This document shows, in pieces, positions 1 to 7,400 of a DNA stretch of 64,000 nucleotides. The first letter of the stretch is position 1. Each line of letters begins with the position of its first letter. Where the stretch lies: NCBI GenBank assembly GCA_016719295.1, contig JADKAF010000001.1, forward strand, positions 2,728,001 through 2,792,000, given 5' to 3'. The position numbers and the translations under genes were made by a program. This DNA comes from Planctomycetota bacterium. GTDB lineage: Bacteria; Planctomycetota; UBA1135; JADKAF01. The notes under the pieces are model-generated. The model made no database searches. It had not been told where the DNA came from and saw nothing but the letters and a program-made list of their open reading frames with translations.

Positions 1-2
1 CC

Positions 3-341
3 AGCTACACCGACTACGACCGCGCCTATGCCGCGGTGAAGGGCGGGCACATCGTCGGCGAGCGCTCGCAGCGCGAAGCAGGCCAAGTTCCCCGCCGCGC
101 CGCGGTCGGGTCGGAGGGCGCGCTGCCGCTCGCGGCGACGGCGACGGCGGCTGCCGTGGCCGCCGCCGAACCCGAGCTCGCGCCGGAGGCGCGGCGACGG
201 CAGGCCAACGACGCCTTCCTCACCGCATCGGGCTACGAAGTGCGCAGCTGCACAGCCTGCGGCGCCACGGCGAAGATCCCGCCGTCGCTGCGCGCCAAGG
301 TGAAGACCTGCCCCCGCTGCTCGGAGCCGTACCCCACCTGA
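3..341 (+). CDS. C-terminal fragment of a zinc-ribbon protein (5' end outside window)
   Basis: The reading frame is open from the window edge to a TGA at 339-341, so only the last 112 residues or so are visible. The visible part has a short polar stretch (SYTDYDRAY), an Ala-rich low-complexity linker and a terminal zinc-ribbon-like module with CTAC and CPRC motifs about 20 residues apart. The pattern of a Tyr/Asp segment followed by a linker and a C-terminal ribbon would suit a M48-type peptidase with an accessory ribbon, but no catalytic motif lies inside the window, so that is a guess. The gene converges on the minus-strand gene ending at 462, and the two are separated by a large inverted repeat. 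Confidence 0.6.
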   Translation, partial: SYTDYDRAYAAVKGGHIVGERSQREAGQVPRRAAVGSEGALPLAATATAAAVAAAEPELAPEARRRQANDAFLTASGYEVRSCTACGATAKIPPSLRAKVKTCPRCSEPYPT

Positions 342-353
342 CCCTTCCCGCTG

Positions 354-462
354 ACCGAACGTACGGTGCCAGAGCACCGTCTCAACGGCGTGAGCCGTTG
401 AACCAGCAAGCGTCTCTCCGGTTAGCAACCGGAGGAATTTGCTCTGGCACCGTACGTTCGGT
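354..462. repeat. Composite palindromic element between convergent genes (repeat copy 1)
   Basis: Perfect 23-bp inverted arms lie at 354-376 and 440-462. Between them are two further hairpins: caacggc/gccgttg at 383-389 and 394-400 (loop GTGA), and ctccggtt/aaccggag at 416-423 and 427-434. The left arm also holds its own small palindrome (acggtgc/gcaccgt, 363-369 and 374-380). The right arm reaches the first base of the minus-strand gene's stop codon, so the element fills the whole gap between two convergent genes and could act as a bidirectional terminator. The core at 379-407 recurs at 25002-25030 with one mismatch and partly at 36660-36682, so this is a dispersed repeat rather than only a terminator. 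Confidence 0.85.
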
Positions 463-3248
463 TACTGGCGGAGGGCGGGGAGGAGGAGGTCGGGGACGTC
501 GGTGGTGAAGGCGGTGACGCCGAGGTCGCGCAGGCGCTGGGCTTCGGCGGGATCGTTCACGGTCCAGACGAAGAGCTCTTGGCCGGCGGCCTTCGCGGCG
601 GCGACGAGCTTGGCGTCGACGCCGCGGCGATCGACGTTCAGGCCTTGGAAGCCGGCCTCGGCGGCGCGGCGCGCGCACTGCGGATCGATGGGGCCATAGC
701 TCTTCGTGCGCGCATCCCGCGGCGCGCCGACGAGCCAGAGGATCGGCACGTCGGGTAGAGACGCGCGGAGCTGGCGGAGCACTTCGAAGTCGAAGCCGAT
801 CAAGGTGACCTGATCGCGTCGATCCGACGCGTCGAGCACCTTCTTCAAGTGCGGCACGATCTCCTCACCGGCCTTCACCTCGAGGAAGAACGCCTTGCCG
901 CGCGGCGTCGCCGCGAGCACCTCCTCGAGGAGCGGGATCCGCTCGCCCGCGTACGCCGAGTCCTTCCACGCACCGGCATCGAGCGCGCCGAGCTCTTCGT
1001 AGCTCAGCGCGTGAACCGGGCGATCGACGCCCGTGGTTCGCTTCAAGCTCTCGTCGTGCAGGCAGACGATGCGCTGATCCTTGGTGAGGCGCACGTCGGT
1101 CTCCAAGCCATGCGCGCCGAGCTTCCAGGCGAGCTCGTTGGCCGCGCGCGTGTTCTCCGGCGCCTGCTTCGAAGCGCCGCGATGCGCGACGACGAGCGGG
1201 CGCGGCAAGGAGCGGACCGCCATGCCGAGCGGCGTGCGCGCCGGTGGCTTCGGCCACGGCTCGATCCGGGCGTCGAGGATCAGGTCGCCGCGCTCGAGCT
1301 CGACCAGCACCCGCGGTCCGCCGCGCAGCAGGCGCGCGAAGCGCGTGTAGCGCCCCTCGAGATGCGGCCAAGGATGCAAGGTGAAGAAGAGCTGGGAGCC
1401 ACCCGTATCGAGACCGGCGTCGGGCATGCCCAGCGAGCCCGCGCCGTACACTCCCGGCGCGACCTCGTTCGGCAAGCGCACGCCGCCGCTGCCCCAGCCA
1501 TCGCCGCGCGGATCGGCGCCCTGCACGACGAAGCCCGGCACGCGTCGATGCATGGAGAGGCCACGCAAGGCACCCGTCTCCACGAGATGGAGGAAGCTCG
1601 CCGTGTGGCGCGGCGCGTCGCGTCCGTCGAGCTCGATCAGCAGCTCGCCCTTCGTCGTGACCAAGGTCACGCGGCGGCGCGTCTCGAGATCGAAGATCGA
1701 GAGATCGAACGACGAGAACGGCACCGCTTCGCCGGCGAGCGACGGCTCGCCGAGGATCTTCGCGAGCAGCGGATCGAGCTCCAGCGCCTCGGCCGGAGCG
1801 ATGCGCTGACGTGCGGCGCGCCATGCAGGCGCGAGCTCCTCGAGCGGCAGCTCCGCGCCCTTCTCGCTCGCAGCCACCCAGAGCTCGGCGAGCGTCCCGA
1901 CCACGCCGAGATCACCGCCGTCGAGCGTTCCTCGCAGCGCGGGCAGCCAAGCTTCCGCGAAGCGCGCGCGCTGCTCGAAGAGCACCTGCGCCGCGGCGTT
2001 CCGCACGGGAGCCGCGGGATCGTCGCGCCGTGCGAGCAGCTCGCGCAGCACGAGCTCGGCATCGCCCACGTCGGCCAGCGCCAGCACCGCGGCCTCGCGC
2101 AGCACCCAGCTCTCCTCGGCGAGGAAGCGCTCGCGCTCCGCGCGCAGGCCCTCGGGATCGATGCGGTGCAAGCCGCGGAACGCCGCCGCGCGCACGACGG
2201 GCGAAGTGTCCTCTTCCATCGCACGCCGCAGCACGTGCCGCGACAGCGGATCGTCGCCGAGCAGCGCCGCGTAGGCCGCGCGGCTCACGCGGTTCCACGG
2301 GCGCGACTCGAGCCCGTCGAGCGCGCTCACGAGCGAGCGGCGGATCGAGCGGAAGTTGCGCCCCTCGAGCTTGCCGCGGAGCGACCCGGCGGCGATCTCC
2401 GCGACGCGCGGATCGGGGTCGCGTGCGAGGAGGTGCAGCGCCTTCACCGCGGCGGGATGCTGCGTCAGCCGTGCAGAGAGACGCGCGGCCTGGAAGCGCA
2501 CGAGATCGACCTCGTCCTGCAGGAACGAATACACCGCGACCACGAGGTCGGTGTCCGGCCACGGCTCGCGCAGCTCTGCGAGCGCATGCAGCGCTCGCCA
2601 GCGCACGAAGGGCACCTCCTCGCCGATGCTGGCGAGGCGCAAGAGCTCCTGCACGAGGCGCTCCTTCATCGCGGGCGGAACTTCGAGCGGAGCGGTGGAA
2701 CGCACGCCGACCCAGGCGAGCAGCGCCGTCGCAGCGAAGGCGCGCGCGAGCGGATGCTCATCGTGGAGCAGCTCGAGAAGCGCTTGCCAAGGCGGTGAGC
2801 CGCCGAGCAGCGCGAGCCCGCGCACGGCCTCCGCGCGCACGCGGCCATCCGCGTGGCGCAGCGCCTCGAGCAGATAGGTCTCCGCGGTCCGGCAGCTCGT
2901 GCGCGGCAGCGCGAAAGCGATCTCGAGAGCGACACGCGCATCGGCTTCCGCGCGCGCGAGCGCCAAGAGCTCCGCGTCGCGGCCTTCGAACTCGACCGAG
3001 CGCCCCATGCGCGCGAGCGCGCGCCACGCCGCCGCGCGATCGCCGGCGCTCGCACGCTGCGCCCATGGCAGCCAGTCGGCGAGCCGCGCATCGCGGCGCT
3101 CCTCGAGCGCGCGCAGCTCGGGCTCGGTGCAGAACGGAAGAGGCTGGAGGGCGAGCGGGATCTCGGGCGGAGCGCCGCCGCAGGCGGCGAGGGCGAGCGG
3201 CGCGAGGGCGAGGGCCGCGCGCGCGGAGGGCGTCGCGAAGAGCTTCAT
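462..3248 (-). CDS. HEAT-repeat / cyclophilin / glycerophosphodiester phosphodiesterase fusion lipoprotein
   Basis: This 928-residue protein starts with a lipoprotein signal (lipobox LAAC near residue 22), so it is probably anchored in a membrane facing the periplasm or outside. Residues about 50-510 are alpha-helical HEAT/PBS-lyase-like repeats. Residues about 526-645 are a cyclophilin-type peptidyl-prolyl isomerase, with a TTKGELLIEL strand, MHRRVPGFVVQGADP and a GSQLFF core. Residues about 682-925 are a GDPD domain, with the signature HRGASKQAPENT, a metal-binding ETDV and the HDESLKRTTG catalytic His region; that family hydrolyses glycerophosphodiesters to glycerol-3-phosphate and an alcohol. 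HEAT plus cyclophilin is plausible in planctomycetes, but the added GDPD is unusual. There is no stop or frame change between domains, so the fusion looks genuine. The start is set by the signal peptide. Confidence 0.9.
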   Translation of the reverse strand: MKLFATPSARAALALAPLALAACGGAPPEIPLALQPLPFCTEPELRALEERRDARLADWLPWAQRASAGDRAAAWRALARMGRSVEFEGRDAELLALARAEADARVALEIAFALPRTSCRTAETYLLEALRHADGRVRAEAVRGLALLGGSPPWQALLELLHDEHPLARAFAATALLAWVGVRSTAPLEVPPAMKERLVQELLRLASIGEEVPFVRWRALHALAELREPWPDTDLVVAVYSFLQDEVDLVRFQAARLSARLTQHPAAVKALHLLARDPDPRVAEIAAGSLRGKLEGRNFRSIRRSLVSALDGLESRPWNRVSRAAYAALLGDDPLSRHVLRRAMEEDTSPVVRAAAFRGLHRIDPEGLRAERERFLAEESWVLREAAVLALADVGDAELVLRELLARRDDPAAPVRNAAAQVLFEQRARFAEAWLPALRGTLDGGDLGVVGTLAELWVAASEKGAELPLEELAPAWRAARQRIAPAEALELDPLLAKILGEPSLAGEAVPFSSFDLSIFDLETRRRVTLVTTKGELLIELDGRDAPRHTASFLHLVETGALRGLSMHRRVPGFVVQGADPRGDGWGSGGVRLPNEVAPGVYGAGSLGMPDAGLDTGGSQLFFTLHPWPHLEGRYTRFARLLRGGPRVLVELERGDLILDARIEPWPKPPARTPLGMAVRSLPRPLVVAHRGASKQAPENTRAANELAWKLGAHGLETDVRLTKDQRIVCLHDESLKRTTGVDRPVHALSYEELGALDAGAWKDSAYAGERIPLLEEVLAATPRGKAFFLEVKAGEEIVPHLKKVLDASDRRDQVTLIGFDFEVLRQLRASLPDVPILWLVGAPRDARTKSYGPIDPQCARRAAEAGFQGLNVDRRGVDAKLVAAAKAAGQELFVWTVNDPAEAQRLRDLGVTAFTTDVPDLLLPALRQ

Positions 3249-3282
3249 GGGTGCGGATCTTCGCGGGGCGAATGCCGCGGGT

Positions 3283-3843
3283 TCAAGGACGCTCGTAGAG
3301 GTTCTGCCGCAGGAGCTCGAAGCCGGCGATGCCCACGGAGTTCGCCAGGTTGTAGGAGCGCACCGGGCCGAGGCGCGGCAGAGCGAAGCTGCCGTGCGCG
3401 GCCTCCGCGGGGAACGACTCCGGGATACCGGTCGTCTCGCGCCCGAAGATCAGCGCGTCGCCGAGCTCGAAACGCGCTTCCCAGTGCGTCCGAGCGGCCC
3501 ACTTCGTCGCCACCCAGCGCCGCTCGGCCGGCACCTCGAAGACGGCGAGGAAGCTCGCCATGTCGTCGTAGAGCCGCCAGTCGAGCTCGTCCCAGTAGTC
3601 GAGACCCGCCCGCCGCCGCGCCTTCTCGTCGATCGAGAACCCGAGCGGCCCGACCAGGTGGAGGCGCGCCCCCATCCCCACGCACTCGCGCCCGATGTTG
3701 CCCGTGTTGGTCGGGATCTCGGGCTCGAGCAAGACGACGTGGAAGAGCGGCTCGCCCGCGAAGCGCTGCGCCTGGTCCCGCACCGCGTTCGCGCGCACAT
3801 GTGCGAGGAGAGCCTCGCGCCGCCCCGATTCCTCACCGCTCAT
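3283..3843 (-). CDS. trmL: tRNA (cytidine/uridine-34-2'-O)-methyltransferase, TrmL family
   Basis: This is a SPOUT-superfamily methyltransferase of 186 residues. TrmL uses SAM to 2'-O-methylate the wobble base of some leucine tRNAs. All family landmarks are present in order: EPEIPTNTGNIGR, HLVGPLGF, the SAM-binding ALIFGRETTGIPE and the knot motif RSYNLANSVGIAGFE. Typical TrmL is about 155 residues; here an N-terminal extension of about 30 residues follows the ATG at 3841-3843, so the true start may lie slightly inside. The next gene on the opposite strand begins 118 bp away. The upstream in-frame extension toward 4770 is Arg/Ala-rich shadow and was not used. Confidence 0.88.
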   Translation of the reverse strand: MSGEESGRREALLAHVRANAVRDQAQRFAGEPLFHVVLLEPEIPTNTGNIGRECVGMGARLHLVGPLGFSIDEKARRRAGLDYWDELDWRLYDDMASFLAVFEVPAERRWVATKWAARTHWEARFELGDALIFGRETTGIPESFPAEAAHGSFALPRLGPVRSYNLANSVGIAGFELLRQNLYERP

Positions 3844-3960
3844 CGCTCCTCCGGCGCCGATCGCGGCGCTCGCCGCGCCGCCGGCGCGCGGGGAATTTCC
3901 CAGGCGCCGCGTTACCTTTCCAGTGCGGCGGCGAAGGTCGACCGAGGAGCGCACTCCCGC

Positions 3961-4488
3961 ATGACCCGGCTGAGCGACGAAGACGTCGCGGCACGACTCC
4001 ATGCGGCCTCGCGCTCGCTGATCGGCTTCGCCTTGATGCTGACCGGCGATCGCGAGACCGCGGACGAGACCTACCAGGAGACCTGCCTGGAGGCCTGGCG
4101 GAGCCGTGGCCGTTTCGATGCGTCGCTCGATTTCGGCGCGTGGCTGCGCGGCATCGCGCGGCACGTGCTCCGGCGCCGCGCGCGAGCCTCCGCTCGCGCC
4201 GCGCGCTGGAGCTTCGAAGAGATCGATCTCGAGCTCCTCGAGTCGAGCTGGGTCGAACGGGAGCGGGACGAGCAGCACACGGCGCGGCGATCGGCCCTCG
4301 AGCACTGCCTCGGGGGTCTGGACGACGCGAACCGTTCCCTGCTGCGTCGGCGCTACGACGACGACGTGCCTCTCGCGCGCCTGGCCGAGGAGGAGCACCG
4401 CAGCGAGGACGCCTTGAAGATGGCGTTCCACAGGCTGCGGAAGAAGCTCCAGGACTGCATCGACCGGCGCATGGGGGCACCGAGGTGA
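3961..4488 (+). CDS. ECF-type RNA polymerase sigma factor
   Basis: This 175-residue sigma-70 family protein has a region 2 (about residues 15-70: RETADETYQETCLEAW, then a Trp/Leu-rich -10 recognition helix) and a region 4 helix-turn-helix (about residues 118-168, with LARLAEEEHRSEDALKMAFHRLRKKL-like spacing). There is no region 1 or 3, as usual for extracytoplasmic-function sigma factors. The ATG at 3961 is the first good start after the divergent trmL gene. Only two bases separate its TGA from the next ATG, and that gene encodes a FecR-type membrane regulator, which is the usual partner that holds such a sigma factor inactive until a signal arrives. The target promoters cannot be read from the window. 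Confidence 0.9.
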   Translation: MTRLSDEDVAARLHAASRSLIGFALMLTGDRETADETYQETCLEAWRSRGRFDASLDFGAWLRGIARHVLRRRARASARAARWSFEEIDLELLESSWVERERDEQHTARRSALEHCLGGLDDANRSLLRRRYDDDVPLARLAEEEHRSEDALKMAFHRLRKKLQDCIDRRMGAPR

Positions 4489-4490
4489 CG

Positions 4491-7400
4491 ATGAGCGTGG
4501 AACCCGAGGACGAGCAGCGGATCGCCGCGTACTTCGCCGGAGAGCTCGACGAACGAGCGCTCGCGCAGCTGCGCGAGCGCTTGCGCGCCGACGCCGCTCT
4601 CCGCGCGCGCTTCGCGGAGGTCGCGAGCGACGAGCTCGCGCTGCGCGAAGCTCTCGGGAGCGCGCTGCCGCGTTTCGTTCCACCGCGCGCGACGACGCTC
4701 TCCCCGTCGCGCCGGTGGCTGCGCTTCGCGGCGGCCGCGGCGCTGCTCGCGGCGGTGGGCACCGCCGCATGGTGGCTGCTTCGAGCTCCGCGCGATGCGG
4801 AGCGCGAAGGCGCCGAAGCGCGGTTCCACATCGTCGAGGGAACGCTCGCCGATGCGCGTGCGCTCACCGAGGGCCGCGTCTTCGACGCGCCCGCCGGGCT
4901 CGTGCTCGAGCTCGGCGGAACGCGCGCCCTGGTCCTGGTCCCCTCGCGCCTCGCGGCCTTGCCGCCCGAGCCCGCACCGCGCGATCCGCGCGACCGCGAG
5001 CGGAGCCAGCTCGCCGTGCTGCACGGCGAGGTCGACGTCGAGAACCCGGCGGGCCGCCCCGGCCTGCGACTCCTCACCCCCGCCGGCGTGCTGCGGGATC
5101 TAGGCACGCGCTTCACGGTCGAGGTCGAGGCCCAGGGAGGCCCAGCAGAGATGGCATCGCTTTCCACTCGTTTCACGCGCTTCGCGGCCCCCGCGCTCGT
5201 CACCGCCGCGGTGCTCGTCGGAGCCGTCGGCTTCGAAGCCGCCTCCCCGCGATATGCGCTCGCGCAAGAGCAAGTGCTGCGGCCCGAGATGGGCACGGTG
5301 GCGCTCTCGGCCGACAACTCGATCGCGCGCCTCGTCGATCGCGAAGGGCTCGCGCATCGCCGCGAGCTCGGCAGCGAGCGCTGGACGCGCATCGAGGACG
5401 ACGCGCGCTTCCTCCCCGGCACCTGGCTCGCGACCGGCTCCCGCGGCGCGCACGCGCTGCGCGTGAAGCTCGCCGGCGGCGCCGTGCTCACCCTCGGCCC
5501 CGGCGCGCAGCTCGAGCTCGTCGATGCGTCTCGCGCGAAGCTGCACGCGGGCGAAGCGCGCGTGCAGAGCGCCGACGAGCAGCACGCCGTCGCGATCGAA
5601 GGGCCCGGCAGCACGCAGGAGATCCGCGGCACGCGCTATCTCCGCGCGCGCGATGGAAAGCTCGCCACGCTGGACGAGGCACCTCGCTGGCTCGACGGCT
5701 ACGACACCGGTCGCCCGACGGAAGCGCTGGGCGCCCTGCTGGCGCAGATCGACGGCCGCGCCGTTCCCCTCTCGATCGGCTACCACAAGGTGAACGTGGA
5801 TCTCCGGGACCAGATCGCGCGCACGACGATCGATCAGTCCTTCGTGAACCACACCTCGGCGGTCCTCGAGGGCACCTTCTACTTCCCGCTGCCGGAGGAC
5901 GCCTCGGTCTCCTCGTTCGCGCTCGAGGTGAACGGGCGCTGGATCGAGGGCGAGGTCGTCGAGAAGGAGCGCGCGCGACAGATCTACGAGACGCTGCTCC
6001 GCGAGAAGCGCGACCCGGGCCTGCTCGAGTGGAGCGGCGGCAATCTCTTCCAAGCGCGCGTCTATCCGATCCACGGCGAGAAGCGCGTGAAGATCGTCTA
6101 CACGCAGGTGCTGCCGCGCACCGCCGAAGGTGTGCGCTACCGCTACCCGCTGAAGAGCGAGCTCACGACGCAGCGTCCGCTGCAGCGGCTCGAGCTCGAC
6201 CTCACGATCGCCTCCAGCGAGGAGATCCTCGGCGTCGAGTGCGGCACGCACGCCTGCCGCATCCAGAGCACGGCGCACGCGGCGCGGATCGAGCATTCGG
6301 CCGAGGAGGTGATCCCGCGCAGCGACTTCGAGGTGCTGCTGCGCACGCAGCCGAAGCCCCTGCGCTTCCTGCCGCATCGCCGCGGCGACGACGGCTACTT
6401 CGCGCTGCTCTTCGATGCGCCGCGCGAGCAGAATGCCGCGGCGCCGACGCCCGGCGAGTGGATCTTCGTCTGCGACACCTCGGGCTCCTCGGAGAGCGCC
6501 AGCTCGCAGCAGCTCGATACGCTGGAAGCGCTGCTCCGCGGTCTCTCGCCCGCGGACCGCTTCCAGCTCGCGGCCTTCGACGTAGATACAGCTTGGGCCT
6601 TCGACGGCTATCGCCCGGCGAGCGACGCCACGCGCGAGCAGGCGCTGAACTTCCTCGCCGCGAGGATGCGCCTCGGCTGGACGCGCTTCGAGCCCGCGTT
6701 CGAGCAGGTCTTCGCGCGCGCCAACGCCGCGACGCGCATCGTCTATCTCGGCGACGGCATCGCGAGCGGCGGCGAGCGGAACTTGGGCGACCTCCTGCTC
6801 GCGCTGCAGCGCGCGCACGGCGGCCGCGGCGAGGTGCATGCGATCGGCATCGGCGCGCAGCGCGATCGCCGCATGCTGGAAGGGCTCGCGCGGATGGGCG
6901 GCACGGTGCACGTGCTCGCCTCCGATGCGGATCCTTCGAAGGTCGCGGAGGGAGCGCTGCGCGCGATCGCGGCCCCGGGACTGCGCGAGCTGGAGCTCCG
7001 CTTCGAGGGCCTCTCCACCGCGGCCGTGCATCCCGCGCGCTTGGCGCGCGTGCCGGCCGGTGAGCAGAGCGTCGTACTCGGGCGCTTCGATCCCGCGACG
7101 GCCTCGGCACGCGCGGCGATCGTCGTCAGCGCTCGTCGCGCGGATGGCAGGCTCTTGGATCAACGCCTCGAGCTCGATGCGTCGCGCATCGACTCCTCGA
7201 ACGACTTCGTGCCTCGCCTCTGGGCACGCCGGCGCTTGGATCACCTGCTCGAGCAGAGCGCGAGCCCCGAGCTGCGCGAGCACATCATCGCGCTCTCCGA
7301 GGACTTCCAGATCCTGACGCCGTACACCTCGTTCCTGGTGCTGGAGACCGAGGCCGATCGCGAGCGCTTCGATGTCGAGAAGAAGATGCGCCTCCGCGAT

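Noticed and set aside
354..462. Possible tRNA or riboswitch because of multiple stems
   Set aside because: No cloverleaf or anticodon arrangement, it lies between convergent stop codons, and its core is repeated elsewhere next to different stems.
849..2798. Long plus-strand frame (649 residues) opposite the fusion lipoprotein
   Set aside because: Arg/Glu/Ala-rich composition without domains; it is the antisense shadow of a gene with clear motifs on the minus strand.
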